Positions 32,007 through 42,117 of a stretch of DNA of 64,000 bases are shown here, one piece after another. The notes under the pieces are model-generated. The model did no database searches, had not been told where the DNA came from, and saw only the letters and a list, made by a program, of their open reading frames with translations. Source of the DNA: Bombyx mori (Eukaryota > Arthropoda > Insecta > Lepidoptera > Bombycidae); assembly GCF_030269925.1 (NCBI RefSeq), contig NC_085107.1, positions 20,648,001 through 20,712,000 of the forward strand, in the 5' to 3' direction. The first letter of the stretch is position 1. The number at the start of each line of letters is the position of its first letter. The position numbers and the translations under genes are program-made.

Positions 32007-32936
32007 TCGGACGTAACCCATGGGAGATGGTGGGCCACTTTTGGCCTGCCTTTCGATGGAGAAGTGAGCCGGCGTTGCTTACGCATCTTCCGGCCGCTGG
32101 TCGCCATGTCCCCGGCTTCGGCTACAGGGGCACGCCCTCCAGAGGGGGGTACCGGTATACCGGCGTGGCTTCGTGGTTGTTGCTCTTTTGAGCGTCGGGC
32201 GGTGGTCTGTCGTGTTGCTCGTTGCACTCGGCAGGCCGCCGGCCAACCCGTAATCCTCACCGCGTGGGGGACGGGGGCCGCTGCCGCGAGGCACGGGGCC
32301 GCGAGGACGTAAACCTCTTTAAAAAATGCCCCAATCCTAAGCTCTGGTGCCCGGCGATGGGATGAATGGCTGGAGGGAGTCCAGTCCCAAGGGTACCAAC
32401 CAGACCCCAGGGGACCGACCCCTGGTTAATCAAAAAGGAAACATGGATACAATGGCAACTGTTAAAAATGTACTACCCCAGGAGGGTACCTCCCGCTCCG
32501 CGGGGGGAGAATCCCTCCGTGCGGTCGAGCGATCGGCCGCACGCTGCCCCACCGTTTCTGGGGGGGGCAAACACTGCCACGAGGAAGGGGGCTACAGCAC
32601 GGGTCGCGTAAGGGACAGAGTCCCCACCGTGCGCCTTGAGCGCTGCGAGAGCCTGATCTCGCTGTACTCGGCGCGGAGCTCCGCAAGGGGCGATGCGTCT
32701 AGTGGGCGGGAGACGCCAGCGCTGTTTGCCGATTGCGTTCGGCAGCGGACTCTCCGATGAGGCCGTATCCCGGGGCGGGGTGGCGATGGCGTTATCCTTA
32801 GATGTAAGGAACGCCTTCAACACCCTGCCCTGGTCGGTGATCGCGGGGGCGCTGGAGTATCACGGCATACCTCCGCCGACTGATCGGCTCCTATCTCGAG
32901 GGCAGGTCGATCCAGTGCATCGGACACGGTGGGGCG

Positions 32937-34250
32937 ATGTACCGCTTCCCCGTCGAGCGCGGTGTTCCGCAGGGGTCCGTCCTGGGCCCCCTGCTGTGGA
33001 ACATCGGCTATGACTGGGTCCTGCGGGGCGTCATTCGGGGACCCCTCCCCGGGCTGAGCGTAATCTGTTACGCCGACGACACGTTGGTCGTGGCTCCGGG
33101 GAGGGACTACCGGGAGTCTGCCCGTCTGGCGTGCGCAGGCGTGGCACACGTCGTCACTAGGATCCGACGGTTGGGGCTCGAGGTGGCGCTCGACAAAACC
33201 CAGGCCCTGATGTTTCACGGGCCGGGACGAGCGCCGCCTGTGGGTGCCCACCTCGTGATCGGAGGCGTCCGCGTCGGGGTCGGGGTGACCGGTCTTCGGT
33301 ACCTCGGCCTCGAACTGGACGGTCGGTGGAACTTCCGCGCTCACTTTGAGAAGTTGGGCCCTCGGCTGATGGCAACGGCCGGCTCTTTGAGCCGGCTCCT
33401 TCCAAACGTCGGGGGTCCCGATCAGGTGGCGCGCCGCCTCTACATGGGGGTGGTGCGGTCGATGGCACTATACGGCGCGCCCGTATGGTGCCACGCCCTG
33501 ACCCGCCAGAACGTTGCCGCGCTGCGACGACCGCAGCGCGCGATCGCGGTCAGGGCGATCCGAGGATACCGCACCGTCTCCTTCGAGGCGGCGTGCTTGC
33601 TCGCCGGGGCGCCACCCTGGGACCTGGAGGCGGAGGCGCTCGCTGCCGATTACCGGTGGCGTAGCGACCTCCGCTCTAGGGGGGAAGGGCGCCCCGGCGA
33701 AGGAGTAGTTCGAGCGCGGAGGCTCCAATCTCGGCGGTCCGTGCTGGAGGCGTGGTCTCGCCGCTTGGCGGACCCGTCGGCCGGCCTCCGTACCGTCGAG
33801 GCGGTCCGTCCGGTCCTCGCGGACTGGGTGGGCCGCGACCGCGGATGCCTCACCTTCCGGCTGACGCAGATGTTGACCGGCCATGGGTGTTTTGGCCGGT
33901 ACCTCTTTAAGATAGCCGGAAGGGAACCGACGGCGCAGTGCCACCACTGCGCGGACCGCGACGAGGAAGACACAGCGGAACACACGCTGGCGCGTTGCTC
34001 TGGATTCGACGAGCAACGCGCCGCCCTCGTCGCGGTCATTGGAGAGAACCTCTCGCTGCCGCGCGTCGTGGCTACGATGCTCGGCAGCGACGCGTCCTGG
34101 AAGGCGATGCTCGACTTCTGCGAGTCCACCATCTCGCAGAAGGAGGCGGCGGAGCGAGAGAGGGAGAGCTCTTCCCTTTCCGCACCGATCCGTCGCCGTC
34201 GAGCCGGGGGCCGGAGGCGGGAATACGCCCGTACGTCCCGGCCCCTGTAG
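32937..34250 (+). pseudogene. SART-A ORF2 C-terminal part (copy 3)
   Basis: A 437-codon open frame from mid-RT (RFPVERGVPQGSVLGPLLW) through ICYADDTLVVAPG, the thumb region, TGHGCFGRYL and the C-terminal knuckle CHHCADRDEEDTAEHTLARC to the usual end EYARTSRPL. It lacks endonuclease and RT motifs 1-3, so it is inactive. Upstream the frame is broken by the 8-bp deletion and the large ORF1/ORF2 deletion. Confidence 0.85.
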
Positions 34251-34467
34251 GTGGCGGCCTCCCCCTGGTGAAGGTCAAGGGGCGACCTGAGGGGGTGAGG
34301 CCGCGCGGCACGCTACCAGCACTCTAGCGCGCTGCCGTGGAGTGAATAGAGCGACCGGTCGACGGTGTATCGCGTCCCGACCCGGCAGGCTGGTTCTGGT
34401 CCAGCGGGGTATTCCGGGACACCAGCGGCACCGTCTGGGCGGCCCGACGGGCTGCCGTACCGAGACG

Positions 34468-34512
34468 GCTGACGTTTTAGAGCCTTCGATTCGCCTCGAA
34501 GGCTCCGTCGGC
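34468..34512 (+). promoter_or_regulatory. SART 3'UTR stem-loop (copy 3)
   Basis: Same fold as at 41467-41511: outer 7-bp stem, 5-nt 5' bulge, inner 10-bp stem, loop TTCGCC. The outer stem carries GCTGACG against CGTCGGC, a C-to-T change that keeps pairing as a G-U wobble. Confidence 0.6.
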
Positions 34513-34940
34513 TGGGCGTCCTTGGAGTGAGCCGCGCCGTCTGGTTGTAGTGTTGACCGCGGTAGCCCCCCTACCTCATCCGGGTTCTGACCTCGGAGGG
34601 GATCGGACGTCGGGTGTAAGAGTGCAGAGGAGTCGTTTAGTGGGTGGGCTCTAAAATCCTTGGGCCCGCGGTCTGCTCACAACACCATGCAGATCGTTGA
34701 GTCTCACATACCCCGCGCGCCCCTTTTGCGCGGGGACCTCGTAGGAGGTTCGGCCCTCTACCCGAAAAAAAAAAAAAAAAAAAAAAAAAGGTTCCCGAGG
34801 GACCTGGGCGGGCCCCCCGGCGCGCACTCTGCGTGGCCGGGGGCTCCGTCTGTGGGGGAGTTTTGCTGGACTTCCACCGGGCGCGTCCGTAGGTGGCGGA
34901 TAACGGGATCCTCTGGGAACAGTCCCACTCCCAGAGGTAT

Positions 34941-35043
34941 CGTCCGGTCTTTTTCGTTGCAAGGATTCCTAGGTGTTAGGTAGGTAGGTTAGGTGTAGGG
35001 GTAGGGTAGCCTAGTTAGGCTTTGCAACGAAAGAGATCGGACG
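34941..35043 (+). promoter_or_regulatory. 5'-region hairpin with telomere-like loop (copy A)
   Basis: A 22-nt inverted repeat, arms at 34941-34962 and 35022-35043, pairs at 20 of 22 positions (core TTTCGTTGCAA / TTGCAACGAAA). The ~59-nt loop contains GTTAGGTAGGTAGGTTAGG-like sequence. The same structure is in copy B. Function unknown; it could affect 5' end formation, translation or integration. Confidence 0.65.
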
Positions 35044-35643
35044 ACGCGGACCAAAACCAGCAGGGGGAGTTGCGGGCTCTCCACCCCCTTCACTCGCTGA
35101 AGGGTGCTCCTCCTGGAGACGCTCGGGCTCCCTCTCTTGTCCCCTTTCTTCCCCCTTTTTGTTTTTCGGGTCACGTCCGACCCGTTTCGGACGTAGCCCA
35201 TGGGTGACGGTGGGCCACTTTTGGTCTGCCTTTTGATGGAGTAGTGAGCCGGCGTTGCTTATGCATCTTCCGGCCGCTGGTCGCCATGTCCCCGGCTTCG
35301 GCTACAGGGGCACGCCCTCCAGAGGGGGGTACCGGTATACCGGCGTGGCTTCGTGGTTGTTGCTCTTTTGAGCGTCGGGCGGTGGTCTGTCGTGTTGCTC
35401 GTTGCACTCGGCGGGCCGCCGGCCAACCCGTAATCCTCACCGCGTGGGGGACGGGGGCCGCTGCCGCGAGGCACGGGGCCGCGAGGACGTAAACCTCTTT
35501 AAAAAATGCCCCAATCCTAAGCTCTGGTGCCCGGCGATGGGATGAATGGCTGGAGGGAGTCCAGTCCCAAGGGTACCAACCAGACCCCAGGGGACCGACC
35601 CCTGGTTAATCAAAAAGGAAATATGACACAATGGCACATGTAG

Positions 35644-38004
35644 AAAAGTTATTACCCTCAGGAGGGTACCTCCCGCTCCGCGGGGGGAGAATCCCTCCGT
35701 GCGGTCGAGCGATCGGCCGCACGCTGCCCCACCGTTTCTGGGGGGGGCAAACATTGCCACGACGAAGGGGGCGACAGCACGGGTCGCGTAAGGGACAGGG
35801 TCCCCACCGTGCGCCTCGAGCGCTGCGAGAGCCTTATCTCGCTCTACTCGGCGCGGAGCTCCGCGAGGGGCGACGCGTCTAGTGGGCGGGAGACGCCAGC
35901 GCTGTTTGTGGACAGCACCCGACAGCGGACACGGCGGAAGCGGAAGTCGGCTCGACAGCCGGCGTCCTCCGCTCCGTCCGACTCGTCGGAAGGAGAGCCT
36001 GCCAGCGCCAAGTACATGGCGTTGGCGGAAGGGCCGGCGGCTGCTTCGGCGCCGCCCGCCATTGACTTTGACAAGCCGTCGTCTCGCGGACTGGACGCTG
36101 CCTCTTCGGCGCAGTCCAGGGCCGCCTGCCGTGAGGCAAAAAATAAAAATAGAAAACTAGAAGAGATCGAGCGCCTACAGCGATCCCTAACGCTGGTGGG
36201 TCCCTCTGACCCCCTCCGATCGTGTAAAATCGTTGGAAAAATAGTTGAGACCATCGCGGCCAAGTCGACTGCAGGCCTCAAGGGCTCAGAAGTGTCGGCC
36301 ATGAAATCTGCGGCCGCCACACTTGAGGAAAGGCTGCAGGACGTCGTGGACCGCACCACGACGACGGAGACGGCGGGCTTGCGGCAGGAAGTGGCTCTGC
36401 TGCACACCCGCCTCGAACAAGTATCGGCCGAGAATGGCCTGCTTCGGGCGGAGAACGGTCAGCTCCGCGTCGACATGGCCGAGCTGCGAACAATGGTTGC
36501 CGATCTCATCGAGCGGCAACGCGGCTCCGCCCCTGTCCCTCCTCCGCCCGAAGCAGAAGGCCTCACTGAGGTCGAGGAGCTGAGGCGGCAGCTCCTTATA
36601 CAGGAGGCGCGCAGCTCCAAAGTGGAGCGGGCGAGACCGCCCCTCGCCCATGAGGTGAAAGGCAGCGCGCCTGTGCCCGCACCTCGTAGAACAGTGGTCG
36701 CTAAAACTTATAGCGGCCCCAAACAGACAGCCACAACTGCGAGGATTCCCGCCGCGACTGTCTCGCGGTCAGCAGCTTCGGGGGCAACAAGATCTGCCCC
36801 CCCAAAGAAACCGGCATCCGCTCCTGCTCCGCCCCAGCCTGCGAAGGCAGGGCCCGCCAGGAGCCGGACAAAGAAGAAGGGAGGCGTCAACGCTGCCAAA
36901 CCGGCACCGACTCCCCAGCCCCGCCCGCTGCCCCCGGCCCCGGCCAATATGGAAGAGGCCTGGACAACGGTGGTGCGGCGCGGGCCCAAAAAGGTGGCGG
37001 CGCCTCTTGCGCCGCGCCCCAAGCCCGCCCCTGCGGCCGCCGCTCCCCGTCAAGAGGGTCGAGCGGAGCCGAGGGGCCGAAACGGACGAAGGAGGCCGCG
37101 CGCCCCGCGGTCGGCTGCAGTGGTAGTGGAGCTGCTGCCGGCCGGCAAAGAAAAGGGCATCACCTACCACGAGGTGATGACCCAGGCGCGCGGCGGCGTG
37201 AATGTGGACGCCCTCGGCGTGGAGGGGGGCATCAAGGTCCGGCAGACGGCCAACGGGGCCCGTCTCATAGAGTGCCCCGGCCCGAACACCAACGCCGCGG
37301 CCGAAAAATTGGCGGCCCGGCTGAGGGAGATCCTGCCGGACCCCGAGGTGGTGCGCATCGCGCGGCCCGTGAAGATGGGTGAAGTCAAAATCACGGGCCT
37401 CGACGAGTGCGCCACGAAGGAGGAGGTTGCCGCGGCCATCGCGTCGCAGGGCAACTGCGCCCTCGCCGACGTCAAAGTCGGGGAGCTCCGGGAAACATAT
37501 TCTGGTACCCGGACGGCGTGGGCGCGTTGCCCGATTGCAACGGCGACCCTCCTGGCCACCCCTCCACAGGGGCGGCCTTCCGACAGCCCAGGAAGGCTGC
37601 GCGTGGGCTGGGTAGTGGCCCACGTGCAGCTGCAGGATGCCAGGCCGTGGCGCTGTCTTCGGTGCTTCGGCACCGGCCACGGCCTCACCAAGTGCCCCTC
37701 GACCGTGGACCGCAGCGGCTTGTGTTTCCGCTGCGGCCAACCGGGGCACAAGGCAGCCTCCTGCACCACAGCCGCGCCGCACTGCGTCTTGTGCGACGCG
37801 GCCAAAAGGAAGGCCGACCACCGGGCCGGGGGCCCGGCGTGTAAATCCGCCCCCTCCTCTACCAAAACGAGGAGGGGCGGCAAGAAAAATAAAAAGAAGG
37901 AGAGGCCGGCTGCAATAAGGGCAGCCGGCGAGTCAGTTCCCGCCGCGGCACCAGACGAGCCGCAGGGCGGGACAGACGAGGGAGCGATGGACGTAGCCCC
38001 GTAA
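35644..38004 (+). CDS. SART-A ORF1 (copy A), ATG lost by an upstream indel
   Basis: A gag-like nucleic-acid-binding protein. The frame is open from the codon after TAG 35641-35643 to TAA 38002-38004 (786 codons). Relative to copy B, an extra base near 35641-35665 puts the upstream ATGs out of frame, so the first in-frame ATG is at 36016 (KYMALAEG). Features: coiled-coil stretch (LRQEVALLHTRLEQVSAENG), Pro/Ala-rich linker, conserved C-terminal half, then three zinc knuckles (CLRCFGTGHGLTKC, CFRCGQPGHKAASC, CVLC...H...C). The stop overlaps the ORF2 start. Translation of a full product is doubtful. Confidence 0.85.
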   Translation, partial: KSYYPQEGTSRSAGGESLRAVERSAARCPTVSGGGKHCHDEGGDSTGRVRDRVPTVRLERCESLISLYSARSSARGDASSGRETPALFVDSTRQRTRRKRKSARQPASSAPSDSSEGEPASAKYMALAEGPAAASAPPAIDFDKPSSRGLDAASSAQSRAACREAKNKNRKLEEIERLQRSLTLVGPSDPLRSCKIVGKIVETIAAKSTAGLKGSEVSAMKSAAATLEERLQDVVDRTTTTETAGLRQEVALLHTRLEQVSAENGLLRAENGQLRVDMAELRTMVADLIERQRGSAPVPPPPEAEGLTEVEELRRQLLIQEARSSKVERARPPLAHEVKGSAPVPAPRRTVVAKTYSGPKQTATTARIPAATVSRSAASGATRSAPPKKPASAPAPPQPAKAGPARSRTKKKGGVNAAKPAPTPQPRPLPPAPANMEEAWTTVVRRGPKKVAAPLAPRPKPAPAAAAPRQEGRAEPRGRNGRRRPRAPRSAAVVVELLPAGKEKGITYHEVMTQARGGVNVDALGVEGGIKVRQTANGARLIECPGPNTNAAAEKLAARLREILPDPEVVRIARPVKMGEVKITGLDECATKEEVAAAIASQGNCALADVKVGELRETYSGTRTAWARCPIATATLLATPPQGRPSDSPGRLRVGWVVAHVQLQDARPWRCLRCFGTGHGLTKCPSTVDRSGLCFRCGQPGHKAASCTTAAPHCVLCDAAKRKADHRAGGPACKSAPSSTKTRRGGKKNKKKERPAAIRAAGESVPAAAPDEPQGGTDEGAMDVAP

Positions 38005-41000
38005 TGGGTTGCGTCCACCGCTTCCTCCAGTGCAATTTGAACCACTCCGCCAGGGCACAGGATCTCCTCGTCCACACCATGGCGGAGTGGTCAATCGACG
38101 TCGCTGTCGCTGCGGAGCCGTACTTCGTCCCCACCGACCAGGACTGCTGGATCGGGGACGTCGACGGCTCCGTGGCCATAGTACTGAGACAGTCCGCGGC
38201 GTTACCCCCCTTGGATATGGTGGCCAGGGGACCCGGGTACGTCGCGGCTAGGATCGACGGGACCGTCGTGATCGGGGCGTACTTTTCTCCGAACAGGAGC
38301 CTCGCCGAGTTCGAGCGGTTTCTGGGCGGGCTCGAGGCGCTTTTACACCGCCTCGGGTCCCGCCCTGTCATCGTCGCGGGGGACCTCAATGCCAAGTGTA
38401 CGGCTTGGGGCTCCCCCCGCACGGATTCGCGAGGCGAGGCCCTTTCGGAGTGGGCGATCGTGACCGGCCTCTGTCTTCTAAACAGAGGTACGGTCGCGAC
38501 TTGCGTGCGGTGGAACGGGGAATCTCACGTGGACGTTACGTTCGCGTCCCCGTCCGCCGTGCGCCGCACCCGCGGCTGGCGCGTACTCGAGGGGGCGGAG
38601 ACGCTCTCGGACCACAGATACGTCCGATTCGAGCTCTCCGCCTCCTCCTTGTCGTCGTCAGCCGCGGGCGCCCGCGGCGAGGAGGAGCTCCCGCAAGGTG
38701 CGCCCCGTTCGTTCCCCAGGTGGGCCTTGAAACGGATGAACAAGGAGTTGCTGATGGAGGCGGCCGCTGTTGCTGCGTGGGCGCCAAAACCCGCGCGGCT
38801 CGCGGACGTGGATGCGGAGGTCGACTGGTTCCGGGGCACCATGGCAAACATTTGCGATGCCGCCATGCCCCGGGTCGGCCCCCGAGCACCACGTGGGGGT
38901 GCGTTCTGGTGGTCGCCCGAGATCGCAAGACTCCGCGAGGAGTGCGTGAGGGCGCGCCGCCGGAGCGCACGCCACCGCCGCCGCCGTCGTCGCGACGCTG
39001 CGTTCGCGGAGACGGCGGCCCAGCTGCACGCTGACTGTCGTCAAAAGCAGACGGCGCTGCAGCTGGCCATCGGCGAGGCCAAGAAGCAGAGCATGAAGAC
39101 TCTCCTGGAGTCGCTCGATGAAGATCCCTGGGGGCGCCCATACAAGATGGTTCGCAGGAAACTGCAACCGTGGGCGCTCCCGGTGACCGAGCGGCTCCAG
39201 CCTCGGCAGCTGCGGGAAATTGTTGCGGCACTGTTCCCGCCGGCAGCGGGGGGGGACTTTGAGCCCCCCCAGATGGACGCCACGTGGGGCACGCCGCCGC
39301 GTCGCCCCAGCGTTCCCGCTGCCGAGGAGCCCCCTCCCCCTATCACGGGGGCGGAGATCCATGCGGCCGTGTCCAGGATGAGAGCGAAGGACGCGGCCCC
39401 CGGCCCTGACGGTGTTCACGGCCGGGTCTGGAGCTTGGCCTTCGAGGCCCTAGGGGACCGGCTCGGGGGGCTTTTCGAAGCGTGCCTCGAGTCGGGACGG
39501 TTCCCGTCGAAATGGAAGACGGGCAGACTGGTCCTTCTGCGGAAGGACGGGCGCCCCGCGGACTCACCCGCGGGCTATCGCCCCATCGTGTTGCTGGACG
39601 AAGCGGGCAAGATGCTCGAGAGGATCGTCGCGGCCCGCATCGTCCGGCACCTGACCGAGACGGGTCCCGATCTTTCGGCGGAGCAGTACGGCTTCAGAGA
39701 GGGCCGCTCGACTATCGACGCGATTCTGCGCGTGAGGGCCCTCTCCGACGAAGCCGTATCCCGGGGCGGGGTGGCGATGGCGTTATCCTTAGATGTAAGG
39801 AACGCCTTCAACACCCTGCCCTGGTCGGTGATCGCGGGGGCGCTGGAGTATCACGGCGTCCCCGCATACCTCCGCCGACTGATCGGCTCCTACCTTGAGG
39901 GCAGGTCGATCCAGTGCATCGGACACGGTGGGGCGATGTACCGCTTCCCCGTCGAGCGCGGTGTTCCGCAGGGGTCCGTCCTGGGCCCCCTGCTGTGGAA
40001 CATCGGCTACGACTGGGTCCTGCGGGGCGTCATTCGGGGACCCCTCCCCGGGCTCAGCGTAATTTGTTACGCTGACGACACGTTGGTCGTGGCTCCGGGG
40101 AGGGACTACCGGGAGTCTGCCCGTCTGGCGTGCGCAGGCGTGGCACACGTCGTCACCAGGATCCGACGGTTGGGGCTCGAGGTGGCGCTCGACAAAACCC
40201 AGGCCCTGCTCTTTCACGGGCCGGGACGAGCGCCGCCTCTGGGTGCCCACCTCGTGATCGGAGGCGTCCGCGTCGGGGTCGGGGTGACCGGTCTTCGGTA
40301 CCTCGGCCTCGAACTGGACGGTCGGTGGAGCTTCCGCGCTCACTTCAAAAAATTGGGCCCTCGGCTGATGGCGGCAGCCGGCTCTCTGAGCCGGCTTCTT
40401 CCAAACGTCGGGGGTCCCGATCAGGTGGCGCGCCGCCTCTACATGGGGGTGGTGCGGTCGATGGCACTATACGGCGCTCCCGTATGGTGCCACGCCCTGA
40501 CCCGCGAGAACGTCGCGGCGCTGCGACGTCCGCAGCGCGCGATCGCGGTCAGGGCGATCCGAGGATACCGCACCGTCTCCTTCGAGGCGGCGTGCTTGCT
40601 CGCCGGGGCGCCACCCTGGGACCTGGAGGCGGAGGCGCTCGCTGCCGATTACCGGTGGCGTAGCGACCTCCGCTCTAGGGGGGAAGGGCGCCCCGGCGAA
40701 GGAGTAGTTCGAGCGCGGAGGCTCCAATCTCGGCGGTCCGTGCTGGAGGCGTGGTCTCGCCGCTTGGCGGACCCGTCGGCCGGCCTCCGTACCGTCGAGG
40801 CGGTCCGTCCGGTCCTCGCGGACTGGGTGGGCCGCGACCGCGGATGCCTCACCTTCCGGCTGACGCAAATGTTGACCGGCCATGGTTGTTTTGGCCGGTA
40901 CTTGCACAAGATAGCCGGAAGGGAACCGACGGCGCAGTGCCATCACTGCGCGGACCGCGACGAGGATGACACAGCGGAACACACGCTGGCGCGTTGCTCT

Positions 41001-41249
41001 GGATTCGACGAGCAACGCGCCGCCCTCGTCGCGGTCATTGGAGAGGACCTCTCGCTGCCGCGCGTCGTGGCTACGATGCTCGGCAGCGACGCGTCCTGGA
41101 AGGCGATGCTCGACTTCTGCGAGTCCACCATCTCGCAGAAGGAGGCGGCGGAGCGAGAGAGGGAGAGCTCTTCCCTTTCCGCACCGATCCGTCGCCGTCG
41201 AGCCGGGGGCCGGAGGCGGGAATACGCCCGTACGTCCCGGCCCCTGTAG
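38004..41249 (+). CDS. SART-A ORF2, endonuclease-reverse transcriptase (copy A)
   Basis: A 1,081-residue enzyme that nicks TTAGG repeats and primes reverse transcription there. It starts at the ATG of TAATG (38002-38006), so it is expected to be translated by termination-reinitiation as reported for SART1. Endonuclease (about 1-215): FLQCNLNHSA, catalytic AAEPYF, GDLNAKCTAWGS (D127, N129), SDH at 202-204. RT: APGPDGVHG, YRPIVLLDEAGKMLERI, QYGFREGRSTIDAI, LDVRNAFNTLPW (D597), GVPQGSVLGPLLW, YADD at 689-692. C-terminal knuckle CHHCADRDEDDTAEHTLARC. No RNase H. No stops: a likely functional coding copy. Confidence 0.93.
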   Translation: MGCVHRFLQCNLNHSARAQDLLVHTMAEWSIDVAVAAEPYFVPTDQDCWIGDVDGSVAIVLRQSAALPPLDMVARGPGYVAARIDGTVVIGAYFSPNRSLAEFERFLGGLEALLHRLGSRPVIVAGDLNAKCTAWGSPRTDSRGEALSEWAIVTGLCLLNRGTVATCVRWNGESHVDVTFASPSAVRRTRGWRVLEGAETLSDHRYVRFELSASSLSSSAAGARGEEELPQGAPRSFPRWALKRMNKELLMEAAAVAAWAPKPARLADVDAEVDWFRGTMANICDAAMPRVGPRAPRGGAFWWSPEIARLREECVRARRRSARHRRRRRRDAAFAETAAQLHADCRQKQTALQLAIGEAKKQSMKTLLESLDEDPWGRPYKMVRRKLQPWALPVTERLQPRQLREIVAALFPPAAGGDFEPPQMDATWGTPPRRPSVPAAEEPPPPITGAEIHAAVSRMRAKDAAPGPDGVHGRVWSLAFEALGDRLGGLFEACLESGRFPSKWKTGRLVLLRKDGRPADSPAGYRPIVLLDEAGKMLERIVAARIVRHLTETGPDLSAEQYGFREGRSTIDAILRVRALSDEAVSRGGVAMALSLDVRNAFNTLPWSVIAGALEYHGVPAYLRRLIGSYLEGRSIQCIGHGGAMYRFPVERGVPQGSVLGPLLWNIGYDWVLRGVIRGPLPGLSVICYADDTLVVAPGRDYRESARLACAGVAHVVTRIRRLGLEVALDKTQALLFHGPGRAPPLGAHLVIGGVRVGVGVTGLRYLGLELDGRWSFRAHFKKLGPRLMAAAGSLSRLLPNVGGPDQVARRLYMGVVRSMALYGAPVWCHALTRENVAALRRPQRAIAVRAIRGYRTVSFEAACLLAGAPPWDLEAEALAADYRWRSDLRSRGEGRPGEGVVRARRLQSRRSVLEAWSRRLADPSAGLRTVEAVRPVLADWVGRDRGCLTFRLTQMLTGHGCFGRYLHKIAGREPTAQCHHCADRDEDDTAEHTLARCSGFDEQRAALVAVIGEDLSLPRVVATMLGSDASWKAMLDFCESTISQKEAAERERESSSLSAPIRRRRAGGRRREYARTSRPL

Positions 41250-41466
41250 GTGGCGGCCTCCCCCCGGTGAAGGTCAAGGGGCGACCTGAGGGGGTGAGGC
41301 CGCGCGGCGCGCTACCAGCACTCTAGCGCGCTGCCGTGGAGTGAATAGAGCGACCGGTCGACGGTGTATCGCGTCCCGACCCGGCAGGCTGGTTCTGGTC
41401 CAGTGGGGTATTCCGGGACACCAGCGGCACCGTCTGGGCGGCCCGACGGGCTGCCGTACCGAGACG

Positions 41467-41511
41467 GCCGACGTTTCAGAGCCTTCGATTCGCCTCGAAG
41501 GCTCCGTCGGC
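41467..41511 (+). promoter_or_regulatory. SART-A 3'UTR stem-loop (copy A)
   Basis: Outer stem GCCGACG/CGTCGGC (7 bp), 5-nt bulge TTTCA on the 5' side, inner stem GAGCCTTCGA/TCGAAGGCTC (10 bp), loop TTCGCC. The SART-E element has the same architecture with a different inner stem, which is covariation. Likely the template structure recognised by its RT (inference from SART1 3'UTR requirements). Copies also at 34468, 48702, 52889 and 63869. Confidence 0.75.
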
Positions 41512-41763
41512 TGGGCGTCCTTGGGGTGAGCCGCGCCGTCTGGTTGTAGTGTTGACCGCGGTAGCCCCCCTACCTCATCCGGGTTCTGACCTCGGAGGGG
41601 ATCGGACGTCGGGTGTAAGAGTGCAGAGGAGTCGTTTAGTGGGTGGGCTCTAAAATCCTTGGGCCCGCGGTCTGCTCACAACACCATGCAGATCGTTGAG
41701 TCTCACATACCCCGCGCGCCCCATTTGCGCGGGGACCTCGTAGGAGGTTCGGCCCTCTACCCG

Positions 41764-41813
<50 letters not shown>

Positions 41814-41970
41814 TTCTACCGGTCCCTTCGGTTCCCGACTGGGCGGGAGATGTTGACGGCCTGGTGGCCGTGGTCCAGCGTCGGTCGGCGGTGGGCGCTC
41901 CGCCCGAATTCGACGTCGTGCAGAGGGGTCGGGGCTACGTGGCAGTCTTCTGGGCAGGCTTGCTCGTCGT
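41814..41970 (+). pseudogene. SART-C ORF2 fragment, endonuclease (left piece)
   Basis: Directly follows poly(A)-GG. It reads VPDWAGDVDGLVAVVQRRSA, then GAPPEFDVVQRGRGYVAVFW and AGLLVV, colinear with SART-A ORF2 residues about 40-90 (CWIGDVDGSVAIVLRQSA... GYVAARIDGTVVI) but a different lineage. It breaks off where SART-A copy B begins. The sequence that should follow resumes at 48961, about 11 codons later. Confidence 0.8.
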
Positions 41971-42117
41971 CCCGAGGGACCTGGGCGGGCCCCCCGGCGC
42001 GCACTCTGCGTGGCCGGGGGCTCCGTCTGTGGGGGAGTTTTGCTGGACTTCCACCGGGCGCGTCCGTAGGTGGCGGATAACGGGATCCTCTGGGAACAGT
42101 CCCACTCCCAGGGGTAT

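Larger units (their letters stand above)
32007..34789 (+). mobile_element. SART-A deletion derivative, copy 3, with complete 3' end
   Basis: Same 5' start and internal deletion as copies 1 and 2, but it continues past CTGCGGGGCG into the rest of ORF2, the 3'UTR and a 25-nt poly(A) (34765-34789). It is therefore the likely parent of the two shorter copies. Followed by only GGTT before the next SART-A. Confidence 0.88.
34794..41811 (+). mobile_element. SART1-like: SART-A non-LTR retrotransposon, near-complete copy A
   Basis: About 7.0 kb. It starts CCCGAGGGACCTGGG directly after GGTT, and has a 5' region with a large hairpin, ORF1, ORF2 overlapping by TAATG, a 3'UTR with a stem-loop and a 48-nt poly(A) (41764-41811) followed by GGTT. 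The TAATG coupling, the poly(A)-GGTT junction and insertion in TTAGG identify the SART family of Bombyx (R1 clade, telomere-specific). ORF2 is intact, but the ORF1 start is lost by an indel. GC content is far above that of the host region. Confidence 0.92.

Noticed and set aside
28374..33011. CRISPR-like or satellite array of a cellular gene
   Set aside because: The repeats are retroelement fragments plus telomeric repeats of over 1 kb, with no short spacers or cas genes; the organism is a moth.
34975..35015. Genuine TTAGG tract inside copy A
   Set aside because: The sequence is TAGG-rich but irregular, is conserved in copy B at the same place and forms the loop of a hairpin, so it is treated as part of the element.
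36769..37821. Long antisense open frames within SART ORF1/ORF2 (up to 350-450 codons, also 43671-45029)
   Set aside because: They lie opposite GC-rich coding sequence with strong codon bias, which opens the complementary frames; no domain motifs.
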